A model generated the notes under the pieces. It saw only the letters and a list, made by a program, of their open reading frames with translations. It did not search any database and had not been told where the DNA came from. Shown here one piece after another: positions 1 through 9,639 of a stretch of 64,000 nucleotides of DNA (its first letter is position 1; every line of letters starts with the position of its first letter). Made by a program: the position numbers and the translations under genes. The DNA is from Coniferiporia sulphurascens (lineage: Eukaryota; Basidiomycota; Agaricomycetes; Hymenochaetales; Hymenochaetaceae). The stretch lies in contig NBBA01000008.1 of assembly GCA_002794785.1 (NCBI GenBank), positions 1,426,001-1,490,000 on the forward strand, given 5' to 3'.

Positions 1-154
1 CCTATTTAGTAAAAGAGACAAAAGAAGGAGGGATACATATCGCTACAAACAAACCAAGTGGGTGAGGGCAGGTTAAGGTAAGAAGCTTAGAAAAGAGAAA
101 GGGATGGTGAGAGCACCAGCCAAGACGTTTCCATAGGAATTTGAAAGGCAGGCA

Positions 155-490
155 CTAATTGAGAGGAAAAGGGGGGAGTGTACCTGAGAGCTCCAAAAGG
201 GCTGGGTCTGAGTCCTGGGTTTGGGGTCCGAGCATACAACACATGTAATCCTGTAGGAGGTCCAAGTCCATATTTTCATTGGTTGGGTGGCCATCCAGGT
301 CCATCACGGCAAAGGTGAGCCGGATAGTGCCTGCGGTATGGTTGGAGAGGCAGTTGAGGTGCCCCATTAGTTTAAGCCAACAGTGCAAAACTGGGAGGCA
401 GTGTTTGTCAGCCCACTCTGAGTGGTGGACTGGGAGAGGGTCCCAAGGTGGCCATACATGTCATATCCACAGGTGGAATGTGCTGCAGCT
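155..490 (-). pseudogene. LINE ORF2 C-terminal region (A1)
   Basis: The frame ends in DPALLELSG followed by about seven residues and a stop, as in every LINE copy in the window. It is out of frame with the RNase H frame to its right, so at least one indel lies near 390-490. No catalytic function is known for this terminal region. Here it is identified by similarity to the other in-window copies only. Confidence 0.75.
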
Positions 491-492
491 GC

Positions 493-1437
493 CTAAGATG
501 TGGGTGGTCGACTGTGCGGGCCAGGGGGGTGGTTGTGCCACCTGCAGTGTGAGATCAGGCCATGCCTGCGCCGGTAGGCTGAGTCAAAACTCAGCCAGTA
601 TCCCCCGTAGGGACCGGCATGGCAGAGGACCTGCACTACTGCAGAGAGCTCGTGGTGTGGGTGGTCAACCGAATGCATGAGGAGCTTTTGGGGTCGGCAA
701 GATGGGATGCTGTGCACTGCCAGATATTTGTCAGCAGTGGAGGCGAGGGGGTGGGTGAGTGAGAGGGTCCACCGGTCCATAAGGGTGCAGATGGCGACTT
801 CTTTTAGTGCGGAGGTGGATGGCTTTAGGTCAGATGGAGGGAGCTCTGTTGCCAGTTTCACTTCTGTGTCAGCCCATTCATTGCTGGGGATGTCTGAGTG
901 ACTGGGGCACCATATGAAATGGACGGTGAGCTGGGGGTACGAGTCCAGCAGGGTCTCCACACCCACCTTCCAGATGTGAAGGAGGTGGGTGCTGGGGGCA
1001 GCAGCCCAGGTGCAGAAGAGGTGGAGGGCAGTCAGTGAATCGGACAGAAAAAAGATGTCCGATGCAATGTGCAGTTGAGCTGGGAGGCGGCATGCTACCC
1101 AGCCGGGAGCCATGGCAAGAGAGAACTCTTCGGCATCTGTGGCTGTGACACAGGTGGGGGACTCCAGTCGGCGTGACCAGAGTCGAGTATGGCCAAGCAT
1201 TGCGCAGATGGCCGAGCCCGACTTATTGTCCATGCAGGAGCCATCGGTGAATACTTGGACATGGGGAGTGGAATCAAGTTCACGTGCCGCTGTCACAAAT
1301 GACTTGCGGGTGTCAGCACTGACCAGGGTGGCGGGGGTGGTGAATCGGACACGACCCTGCATGAAGGCCAGAGGATCCATCCAGGGGGGATGCGTGTATG
1401 CAGGGACTTGTTGAACCCGAGGGGCTTGGACCTGCAA
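493..1437 (-). pseudogene. LINE RNase H domain plus C-terminal region (A1)
   Basis: A 314-codon frame. The RNase H signature is visible as VFTDGS (first catalytic Asp), TDAEEF (Glu), FLSDS (Asp) and IPSNEWAD (fourth acidic residue). It is followed by a conserved block containing YGGYWLSFDSAYRRRHG. RNase H in LINEs degrades the RNA strand during or after target-primed reverse transcription. The frame starts near QVQAPRVQQVPAYTHPPWMDPLAF, the usual joint between RT and RNase H in these elements. It is cut off from the RT by frameshifts, so this is a fragment. Confidence 0.85.
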
Positions 1438-1757
1438 AAAAAAGGGAAAAAGGTCTGTTAGCTACATTTTTAAATAATTTGCAGCCAATAGAGTGGGGGG
1501 TGCGCCATAGGTGCAGGGAATGGGTCATCTTTATATACTTGAAATAGAAAGAGAGAGGGGGAACAGAGCAAAGAAAATTAGTGGAATGGGGGGAGGCACC
1601 CTTGAAGATGCCTAGGATCCAGTGGCATGCCATATTTTGTACAGCCTGCAGTCAGTTTACCAGTGTTTTTTGGCAGTGGCCATGGAACCAAACTGGCACT
1701 CCCCAGGTGAGGACAGAGTGGACACAGGAGGTGTAGAGGTGGTGGAGGAGGAGGGCC
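1438..1757 (-). pseudogene. LINE RT-RNase H connection (A1), frameshifted
   Basis: A second frame (about 1480-1633) reads HWILGIFKGASPHSTNF followed by a WRTPHSIG block, the conserved connection after the RT thumb in all copies here. It is truncated at 1757 by the LTR-F insertion and resumes at 2316. Confidence 0.7.
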
Positions 1758-2315
1758 TGTTAAGCTCAATGGTTACATTGTGATCGACGTCAGGGCTTCC
1801 TGATCGTCGGAACTGATGGTACGGCAACGGGGCTTCCTAGATGTCATAAGTCGAAGATGATCGTCGATGGGGCTTCCTGATTGTCGATGTGGACACGGTA
1901 GGCTTCTGTAGCGAGTCGGGTTACGACGAAGCGACTAGTGGTCAAGTGGCATGCAGTAGACTGGTGGTAGCAGATAATGGGCTTGTATGAACAAAGAGCA
2001 CAAGCTTAGGGCTTGTGCGATCTACGTTACATGCTTATATGCTACTCTATGTGTTTACTACTGTAGCAGCCTGTGTAGGATAGTTTACCAGACTATGGAA
2101 GGTCATGGAAACCCAAGGAACGCCTTGGTAATACAAGTAGGGCTATCAGTAAGCAAAGCATGTCATGATGGTGCACTGAGGTGTCATCATGGCGTCTTAT
2201 TGCGCAAGGCGAATAAGGATGAGTAAGGTAGAGAAATGGGGGAGTTGCGCTGACTGATGATGACGAAAGTGAAGTGAGTCAGCGCAGTAAGAGAAAGTAA
2301 AGGAAATTTGTAACA
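1758..2315 (+). mobile_element. Solo LTR, family F, copy 1
   Basis: 558 bp beginning TGTTAAGCTC and ending TTGTAACA, the TG...CA termini of an LTR. It is flanked by a perfect 5 bp target-site duplication GGGCC (1753-1757 and 2316-2320). It interrupts the LINE reverse-transcriptase reading frame, so it arrived after the LINE. No internal retroelement sequence is attached, which makes it a solo LTR left by LTR-LTR recombination. Repeated GATCAGGAAGCCCC-like blocks lie in its first 150 bp. The orientation given is by the TGTTAAG end and is arbitrary. Confidence 0.9.
1987..2226 (+). other. Small ORF inside LTR-F (79 codons)
   Basis: ATG to TAA, 79 codons, starting MNKEHKLRA and ending KANKDE. 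Length and ends recur in the LTR-F copies at 61112-61351 and 47166-47405. Copies at 33615-33944 and 53710-53970 keep most of it with altered ends. The copy at 24996-25178 is frameshifted. No recognisable domain; rich in Cys, Tyr and His. Coding status is uncertain. Confidence 0.35.
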
Positions 2316-3510
2316 GGGCCAAGATGCCATGCTGAGTATTGCCCAGGATGTGGAGGGTGGTGAGTGTTGAGAGCCCCTTGGAGCACATGCGCTCAACATG
2401 GGGCTTGAAGGATAGTCCCGGGTCCCACCATATCCCCAACCACCAAAGTGGGATTGAGGGGTGGATCAGGGTGTTGGGGTCAACCTGTACCCCAGCGGTG
2501 TCCCAGCCATCATAGCCAGTGCCTTGCTGAGGGGGGTGAAAGTGGAGGCACTCCGTCTTGGCAGCTTCAATGTTGAGACTGATGGTGCTGAAGAGGGTGT
2601 CAAGTTGGTGGTAGGCGCAGGCGAGCACGCGGCAGTTGGATGCCACTGAAGGACCTACACAGATTAGTAGATGGTCATCAACATATGCCAGGGCGGTGGT
2701 GCCGGCTTGGTGAAAGCACCGGAGGACCACCCCTGCGAATATAATTGACAGGATGGGGGAGACTGGCGATCCCTGGGGGGTGCCAAAGTCGGGTTTGGGG
2801 GTGGTAGGGAGGGTGGTGCCATCGAAGGCGACAGCAACCTGCTGGTCCATCATGAAGGACAAGCACCAGTCGGCCATGTCTGGCATGCAACTGAGGTCCA
2901 ACAGTTGTCGGTGGAGGAGCTGGGGGTGCACCGAGTCGAAAAAACCCTGAATGTCGACTGCAAGGACCAAACAGATGAGGCCCTCCGAATGAGCATGCTC
3001 CGCAATCTGTAAAAGGTGTTGGGTGGTGTCATAGACTGAATGACCTTGATGCCCCCCATATTGATTAGGTGGCAACCAGTCCCACGTGTTAGCGAGAAAC
3101 TGGAGCCAGTTAGTGATTATCTTTTCGAGGAGTTTCCCTAAGGTCTCCTCAAGGGTGATGGGCCGGTACAAGCATGGTGAGAAGGGGTCCTTCTTGTTTG
3201 GCTTCCTGAGCATTACTACTTTTGCCACCTGCCAGCACTTGGGGTGGTGCCCCAAGCATAGGCAGTCATTGAAAAGTGTAAGTATCTTGTCAGGGTAGGT
3301 ATCAACCACCCATTTCAGGGGGTGGTAGCCTATTCCTGAGAGGCCTGGAGCCAACAAGTTGGATGTGTCAGCCAGTGCCCCTGTAAGCTCTGAAAGGAGT
3401 ATGGGCAGGGCAGCTGGTTGAGGTGGTGGTGGTGGGGTGGTGGCCACTGCCTGGGGTGGAGGGGGCATGAAGAAGGTTTCATGGAAGAGCTCACCTTTCT
3501 CATCATCCAT
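2316..3510 (-). pseudogene. LINE reverse transcriptase domain (A1)
   Basis: The largest frame of this copy covers the fingers/palm of a LINE reverse transcriptase: PNKKDPFSP and ITLEETLGKLLEKII (region 2), NQYGGHQGHS, VDIQGFFDSVHP (motif A), GTPQGSPVSPIL (motif B) and LAYVDDHLL (motif C with both catalytic Asp). It begins near MDDEKGELFHETFF. The catalytic core looks intact, but the frame is closed on its 3' side by the LTR-F insertion at 2315 and upstream by a stop at about 3528. Confidence 0.88.
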
Positions 3511-3528
3511 CTGGGTGAAGGAGCCGTC

Positions 3529-3876
3529 TCACCGTTTCAGCGAGGGGATGGGGGTAGGTTGGTTGATGAGGCCATGTTTGGCCCAGTTCCAGATGTTGGA
3601 GGCATCTGCTTCTGATGCCTGGTCGGCATAGAACTGCTGTTTGGCCGTCCAAATGCCCCTTTTAAAGGTGCGTCTAGCTGATGAACACTGGAGGGGGGTG
3701 GTGGCTGTTGTGATGGCGGATAGGAGGGTCTTGCAGTGGGGTAACCACCATGGGACTTCCATTTTCAATGGCTTGGAGAGGCAGGTGAATGGCTGGAGGG
3801 CAGTGACCATAGAGTTGATGACCGCCTTCGCTTTGATGTCCAGGGTGTGGGTGTCAAGCCCAAGAGATGGAAGGCT
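3529..3876 (-). pseudogene. LINE EN-RT linker (A1)
   Basis: The frame contains LDIKAKAVINSMVTALQPF, VPWWLPHCKTLL and NIWNWAKHG, the conserved linker between endonuclease and RT found in all copies. It is separated from the RT frame by one stop and interrupted on its right by chimera C1. The upstream half is at 7068-7697. Confidence 0.8.
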
Positions 3877-5085
3877 CATCCTTCTTGTCCTCTTACCACC
3901 ACCATCTCTGGTTTTCACTGGGGGTCATCTCAGGGTTCATCGCAGCAACCCATGCTCTGGTCTGGTATTCTACTGGGTTGACATGAGAGAAGGTTCCCAA
4001 CTGCACACCTTTTATAAAGGAGCACTGCTTGCTGGTCACTGAGGCATTGTAGCGGTGTCGTCTGATGGCGCGAAAGGGGTTCACACCCGCCAGGGGGTTC
4101 GCAACCCATTGTTAATGTTGCAGTGGGGGGGGATGGCTCAGTGAGTACCAAGATCCTCTCTCATGTCTGCTGTGCTCTCTTGGGGCATGGTGCTCGGCTG
4201 GTCCGCATCTCGGCGGTGCAAGGGGCGCATGCCTGCCAGTCAGGGGGGGACATGACATTAACGTCCCCACACCTGCGTGGGGGGGGGGGGGGGGGGGTAA
4301 CCCTCTGCCCTTCAGTGGTCGGCTTCGGTTGGGAGACCTCGGGTTCAGGGAAACTCAGATCTGACCTTCAGGTCAGGACTTAAAATCCTGGGGCCACATT
4401 GTCCTGGCAAGACAAACCATAAAAACTGCCACCCCAAACCCTGAAAGGGTCTCTGATGACGGCACTAGTTGCTATAAGGAGATAGGGGCTTCATAACACA
4501 TGGCATTGCGGTAAGAACCAGCCGACATGAAAGTGACAGGCCACCATGGGCCTCTTGGGGGGATAATGCTGGGGCTCACCTAGCACTCACAGGAAGTCCC
4601 TGGTAGCTGGCCCTCTCCCATCAAAGTGGGAAGGATGCTGGTACCCCTCGAGAGGTGGTTAGTCTGAGCAGACTCCCTGGCGGCTGTAACAAGCACTGGG
4701 GTCCAAGCAAGGGCAACACGTCATCTCCGGTATGCCGCAGATCCAGAAGCGGGCCTTGTGCCTGAGTATTCCCCTTCGGGGCTCTGAAGTGTGTGCCAGG
4801 GAACAGGAAACTCCAGGGGGGCCTAGGAAACCCCTCCACTATGGAGTGAGCTGTAGCAGTGGGGGATAGTTCCCTCCACTGGCTCCAGAGCACTAAATCT
4901 GGCATGGGTGTGCATAGGAGTAAGTCCTATTGCGTGCTTAAGTTGATTCCCAGAAACGAGCAGCACTCTACAGTGGAAAGTGGGGTAAGGGGGGGAATGT
5001 GTAGGGTAGGGGGGGCACCAATGGGTGGGGTAGTGCCTATGGTGCCACAACCCCCACTCGGAATGCCTCCCTAGTGCAGCATGCC

Positions 5086-6550
5086 TGTTAGGAATTGATG
5101 AATAAGCTTGCTTACAAGCTTAGACAACGACACCAGCAACTACCAATACAGGAAGGGACTCCCACAGAGACTATCCAGCGATCATTCAACATGGGGACGG
5201 AACTAACTAGAAAACCAGGACTTCTGGGGAACATTAGGCCAATCATGATGCTCAAGCGACCGCTAAAGACTCTTGACACATCAAGACTCTGCCACCGATG
5301 CCGGACCGCATACAATCAATCATGGGAAGCATTTAACACAGTAATAACCGAATGCTTTTACATGGCAGGGTACACGAACTGCCAGGTAACTACAGATCAC
5401 ACTGTAGACCCTATAGGCGACGGCACGGAGGTCAGGGTAACACACACAATACAAATGTACATCTTCGATGTACAAGAGTTCTTGCACAATGTCCATGTCC
5501 AGATGATAGTGAACCCGCACATACATGACAAAGAATGTGACCTATGAGTGGTTTCAGGATCCTTCCCATACAGGACGTTGCAGGATAATACATTCCTAGC
5601 TAATGCTCACCGATTACGTGCAAAGGTAATCACCCTCTTTGAGAATCTATCAGCAAAGGGATCGACAACCGCCAATCAACAGATCGGCAACATTAATCTT
5701 TACATGATAACACTATGGTTATCAAATGGATCACCCCCAGCACCACCTCCAGGATACACGCGACGTATTGCTAGGATAAACCACATTAATGAACCACCAG
5801 ATAACGTGATCGATGACAGGACACCAACTGAAAGGTACCCACCTATGGACCTTTAGCCGATATCGCATTACATGATTAAGCCACACTCGGCAGGAACCGA
5901 AGTGCTTACTGAAGCCAGCCACAAACTCTAAAAGGACAATTGTCCAAGTTGACAGGATAACATGGAGGAACCAGTACAGGAGGCCAATGAGACAAGTCAA
6001 CGACTTACCAATCATCAAGCTGTTAGGCAGCATCTCAACAAGAAGCCACTGGCACATAAGACTACAGGGTAGCATGCAGAACAGTGGGGCGATGCGCACA
6101 GCCTAAGCGTCATGGTGAAGTCATTATGACACCTATGACTTCACTATGAGCTCAGTGGAGCCTAGTGGAGCGCATGATGTGCAGTGGAGTTCAGTGGAGC
6201 ACCAACGGCCAATCGTAGATAGTTATTTCTCATATGATCCTCTAATGAGGTCATTTGCACTGGTACACAGCTCCAAGTCAGTGAAGCTTATGACAACACT
6301 GTGAGACGTCATAGCTCCAACTGCAGAGCCTTGTGGAGCGTCCGCTTTCAAGCGGAGCTTCTTCTTCATGTATATAAGGAGGGCCTAGACCAGCCTAGAC
6401 CCCCAGTTTAATTCACCTTCTCAATTCTCTCAGACTTCTCCTGAGTGAAGTACCAACATCTACCGACTTATTCTTGACTCAATCACATGCCTCATCTCTA
6501 TCTCGACTACTTGTTCCATCGGCTAACCACGGTTACCCTTGGTCCTAACA
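5086..6550 (+). mobile_element. Solo LTR, family G, copy 1 (1465 bp)
   Basis: Begins TGTTAGGAATTG and ends TTGGTCCTAACA, with 5 bp duplications ATGCC / ACGCC (one mismatch). The uninterrupted R1 of chimera C4 (around 51995-52025) supplies the empty site. A second copy lies at 57051-58496. A TATA-like TGTATATAAGGAGGG sits about 180 bp from the right end (near 6368-6382), followed by a pyrimidine-rich stretch, as expected of an LTR promoter. A repeated CAGTGGAG motif occupies about 6150-6200. It carries a long ORF (see next entry). Confidence 0.85.
5098..5856 (+). CDS. ORF inside LTR-G, interrupted by one TGA
   Basis: The frame opens with an ATG 12 bp inside the LTR (MNKLAYKLRQ). It runs about 149 codons to a TGA at 5545-5547, then stays open for another 102 codons (VSGSFPYRT to PPMDL). 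The copy at 57063-57728 has the same frame with the TGA at the same place and a further TGA at its PPPGYT position, where this copy has CGA. I recognise no domain; CHRC and FYMAGY are the only cysteine or aromatic clusters. It may be a coding region overlapping the LTR or simply an open frame. The shared TGA shows the two copies descend from an already interrupted source. Confidence 0.4.
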
Positions 6551-6677
6551 ACGCCCTTCCCAATCCAGCGCATCGTAGAGGACAGTGTGTTGGGTGTAAG
6601 TCCTACTGGTCAGGCTTCTATGTCATGAGGAAGGTGCACACATAGTGGGGCCCTGCAAGGGTGCTCTTTAATTCTGG

Positions 6678-7067
6678 CAAACCCAGGACTCAGACCCAGC
6701 CCTTTTGGAGCTATCAGGTACACTCCCTCCCTTTCCTCTCGATTAGCATCTGCCTTTTGAATTCCCCTGAATATGTCTCAGCTGGCGCTCTTGCCCTCCC
6801 TTTCCATTTCTAAGCTTCTTACTTTAACCTGCCCTTATCTGCTTGGTTGGTTTGTAGTGATATGTATCCTGTCTTCTCTCGTTTCCCTTACTAAATAGGG
6901 GCTCTTCACACTCTGGCTCCCTTCGGGGAGCAGAGCCCCCACCCAGTTTTGTGCAATGCGCAATGATGGGCGCTTCTGTTGTTATGTAGTTAGGCCCCCC
7001 CCTTCGGGGGGGGGCAGCTTGTAATTATGTAATACTGCAGGAATAATAATAATTTTAAAAAAAAAAG
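6678..7067 (+). repeat. LINE-A1 terminal segment of chimera C1
   Basis: Holds the last dozen or so ORF2 codons (CAGCCCTTTTGGAGC..., the ALLELSG end) and the 3' UTR. The 3' hairpin is at 6994-7015: eight C, a TTCG-type loop and eight G. After it come the terminal block GTAATTATGTAATACTGCAGG and an AATAATAATAATTTT/A tail. The hairpin and following block are constant in A1 and A2 copies and are the likely recognition site for the LINE RT. Confidence 0.8.
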
Positions 7068-7697
7068 AGAGATGGAAGGCTGCTTTGAGTAGAGGGAAGG
7101 CTATGTCAGTCCATTCCTCCTTGTCAGCTGGTAGCAGCTGGCAGGTCTTTAGGACAGGAGGGGGGGGCCAAAATGGCAGTGACCATCGCAAAATGGCATG
7201 GTCAGACAGTGGTGACAGGTCAGAGGTAGCTGAATCTAGAATAGAATCAGGGTTGACCACAGGTGGGGCCCAGATCATGTCAATGGGACACCAACAATGA
7301 TTGCCGTCAGGTTGTGAGTCAGAGTCAAGAAGGTGGGCAGGCACCAGGCCATGCCCATGGAAAAAGATGTCAAGGGGTTGTGCCCCCAAGTCATCTTGCC
7401 GTGTGGCTGAGAGTTCGGACCACATGTGGTGGCGACAGTTGAAGTCACCTGCCACAAGTAGAGTGGTGGCTAGCACTGAGGGGAGTGAGAATAAAAAGGA
7501 CTCACCTGGGTACTGAGGGGAGGTGTTCTCTCGATCCAGAGGGTGCATGCTGTAGTAGTTGCACACCCGGAGGGTGAGTTGGGATCATACCTCCACCATC
7601 AGTACATCGGTGCCATGAGACGCGGCTCTGAGAATCGACCATGAAGTAGGGGGGAGGGCCCTGGATACATACGTGACTACCCGAGGGCGAACCTCTG
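7068..7697 (-). pseudogene. LINE endonuclease domain (A1), 5' part of the first LINE
   Basis: The continuation of the LINE at 1-3876 after chimera C1. APE-type endonuclease motifs are visible: LLVAGDFNCRHH, PIDMIWAPP and PLSDHAILRW (the SDH active-site motif). The main frame starts near MCNYYSMHPL. The N-terminal piece (7567-7697, WHRCTDG/VTYVS region) is in another frame. It ends abruptly against a plus-strand A2 fragment, so the ORF1 end of this LINE is missing. Confidence 0.8.
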
Positions 7698-7699
7698 GT

Positions 7700-8074
7700 G
7701 GCCTGGACCTGGCTCTCTTGGAGCTTTCAGGTGCACTTCCCCCCTTTTCCTCTGACTAGTGCCTGCCCTTCTGACTCCCCCCCGTATGTCCCGGCCAGCG
7801 CTCTCGCCCTCCCTTTCCTATTCTAAGCTACCCCTTTTGCCTGCCTTCGTCTGTTTGGATTTGCCATAGCAAAATGTATTCCTCCCTCCTTCTCTTTCTC
7901 CTTTACTAATAGGGGCCCTATACACCTTGGCACCCTTCAGGGAGCAGGGCCCCTGCCCATTTTTGTGCATTGTGCGATGACAGGCACCTCTGTTGTTATG
8001 TAGTTAGGGCCCCCCCTTTGGGGGGGCAGCTTGTAATTATGTAATACTGCAGGAATAATTTAAAAATAAAAAAA
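7700..8074 (+). mobile_element. LINE-A2 3' terminal fragment
   Basis: Starts within the LALLELSG codons (CTGGCTCTCTTGGAGC) and carries the A2 3' UTR, the C-run/G-run hairpin near 8010-8032 and an A-rich tail ending near 8074. It is severely 5'-truncated. The two flanks are different LINE pieces (A1 endonuclease on the left, LINE-B RT on the right), and I see no target-site duplication. The junction has probably been rearranged. Confidence 0.75.
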
Positions 8075-8078
8075 AACC

Positions 8079-8911
8079 CTACTGACCACTCCCAAACCTG
8101 ACCTTGGCACCCCACAAGGCTCGCCAGTGTCACCCATCCTCTCAACAATCTTTGCAGGCATTGTGATGACATGCTTTCAACAGCATGGCTCACAACTGCT
8201 AGCATATGTCGATGATCACCTCATCACATGTGTAGGCACCTTGGTGACAGCTAACTGCCGCTCCCTAGCATGCACGCCTACCAACAACTCGACCTCCTCT
8301 TCTGCCAAATCGATCTCAACATCGAACTGGCAAAGACAGAGGCCCTCCACTTTCACCCACCCAGGCGATGAACCAGCTACCACTGCTGGGACACTGCTGG
8401 GATCCAAATCGACACTAACACTGTGGTCCGACCCACCAACCCCCTGCAATGGCTAGGGATATGGTGGGATGCTGGCCTCACCTTCTGACCTCATGTGGAG
8501 CGCATGCACTCCAAAGGCCTCTCAACATTGGCAGCCCTTCGGATTCTTGGCAACACTGAGAGGGGCCTCTCTGCCATCCACCTCTGATGTCTCTACACTG
8601 CCTGCATTCACACCATCCTTGCTTGGGGCACACCAGTGTGGTATCATGGAAGACGACAAAAAACCCTAGTCAACTGACTACAGGCTGTGCAGAACACTGC
8701 TTGCCATTGGATATTGGGCATCTACAAGGGCACGTCTCCCCATTCCACAAATTTTCTTTGCTCCACTCCCCCTTTCTTCACTTATTTCAAATACTTAAAG
8801 ACCACTCATGCCTTGCATCTATGGCGCACCCCCCACCACATAGGGCAGAAAAAGTTTAATCCTAATGCTAACACTCCCTTTTCCCTTTCATTGCAGGTCT
8901 GCATCCCATGA
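8079..8911 (+). pseudogene. LINE-B reverse transcriptase C-terminal half, broken
   Basis: Starts at PKPDLGTPQGSPVSPIL in the first frame (TPQGS motif B) and continues in other frames with LLAYVDDHLITC (motif C). The thumb and connection follow (AVQNTACHWILGIYKG, 8687-8911). At least three frameshifts or stops break it. The N-terminal half of the RT is absent. Confidence 0.75.
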
Positions 8912-8929
8912 GTTCAATGGATCCCAGCG

Positions 8930-9633
8930 TACACACACCCCCCCTGGACGGACCCCCTAGCCTTTGGTCGAGGGCGCATCGTCTTCTCAGTCCCCAGACA
9001 GCCGGTCTCCAAGGATATGCGCGACAATTACGTCGCACAAGCCAGGACCTGCTGCACCAATCTCTCCCTGCAAGTGTTTACTGATGGATCTCGCATCGGA
9101 AAATGCCTCAGGATCCGCCATCTGTGGCATGAGGGGGCCACTTTACATCAGCTCCCTCAAACTTGCCTCACCTACTTGCGCTACAGCAACAGATGCCGAA
9201 ACCTTCTCACTAGCATCTGCTCCTGGCTGGGCTGCATGCCGACTCCAACATCTGCTGCCAGACGTTCAAGAGATCTTTTTTCTCTCTGACTCTCTGACAG
9301 CCCTCAGCCTTTTTCGCACCTGGCCCTCAGCTTTGGGGGCCCAGCTCCTCCCCCTTTGGAAGGCGGGGGTCGAGACTCTTCTCAACTCTTTCCTGAATCT
9401 AACCGTTCATTTCCAATGGTGCCTGGGACACGAGGCAATCCCCGGGAATGAATGGGCAGACTCCAAGGCGAAGCTTGCCACAGAGCTTCCTCTGTCGACC
9501 CTAGCCCCCTCTATCTCCACACTGAAGGAAGTCGCAACTCGCACACTCAGTGAGCGATGGTCCCTCCAGGTGGCCCGCCCCCTCACCTCCACTGCAAACA
9601 AATATCTGGCAGTCACAGGCCCCCCAACACAAT
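8930..9633 (+). pseudogene. LINE-B RNase H domain
   Basis: QVFTDGSRIG lies in one frame (9017-9289). After a one-base shift, ASGSAICGM, ATDAETFSL, FFLSDSLTAL and IPGNEWAD are in the other (to 9635). All four acidic motifs of the RNase H fold can be found, but not in one frame. Confidence 0.8.
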
Positions 9634-9639
9634 GACCAT

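Larger units (their letters stand above)
1..3876 (-). mobile_element. LINE subfamily A1, 3' two-thirds (ORF2 from EN-RT linker to 3' UTR)
   Basis: Minus-strand non-LTR retrotransposon. Reading leftwards from 3876 the frames give the EN-RT linker, reverse transcriptase, RNase H, a conserved C-terminal region and then the 3' UTR. The poly(A) end lies outside the window. Two insertions interrupt it: a solo LTR-F (1758-2315) and chimera C1 (3877-7067). Its endonuclease part resumes at 7068. The A1 assignment comes from the C-terminal motif GPQTQDSDPALLELSG. Several frameshifts make it a pseudo-element. It is the oldest layer of this corner, because both other elements sit inside it. Confidence 0.9.
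3877..6677 (+). repeat. Repeat R1 (type a), interrupted by LTR-G
   Basis: About 1.33 kb once the LTR is discounted. It starts CATCCTTCTTGTCCTCTTAC and ends CTTTAATTCTGG. Other copies are in chimeras C2, C3 and C4. It contains a long G run (4279-4297), conserved blocks around CCTCTGCCCTTCAG and TTAAGTTGATTCCCAGAA, and no long shared reading frame, so it is probably noncoding. The first roughly 30 bp match the 5' end of the full-length LINE-B (32403 leftwards). This suggests a shared promoter or 5' terminus. Confidence 0.75.
3877..7067 (+). mobile_element. Chimeric element C1: repeat R1 fused to LINE-A1 3' end
   Basis: A plus-strand composite: R1 (3877-5085 and 6556-6677) followed directly by the last roughly 390 bp of an A1 LINE (6678-7067) with its A-rich tail. 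The whole unit is bracketed by a 14 bp target-site duplication, AGAGATGGAAGGCT, at 3863-3876 and 7068-7081, and the interrupted A1 LINE resumes exactly after it. R1 and the LINE end were therefore inserted together in one target-primed event. A solo LTR-G was inserted later at 5086. A comparable chimera, MINE, is described from the rice-blast fungus. Confidence 0.88.

Noticed and set aside
279..680. Open frames on the strand opposite to LINE ORF2 (for example 279-680, 1112-1414, 42348-43109)
   Set aside because: They are mirror frames of LINE coding sequence, repeat in every copy with no start or stop conservation and show no domain.
4279..4297. Telomeric or G-quadruplex array
   Set aside because: It is a single homopolymer G run without repeated spacing.
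4123..4383. A short protein encoded by R1
   Set aside because: The frame is not shared by the R1 copies in C2 and C3 and differs in C4. Frames around TTAAGTTGATTCCCAGAA also end at different places in each copy.
3877..5085. R1 as the ordinary 5' UTR of the A LINEs
   Set aside because: R1 is joined to internal ORF2 positions and never to ORF1 or the endonuclease start; the only complete LINE (24680-32403) has a different leader after the first 30 bp.
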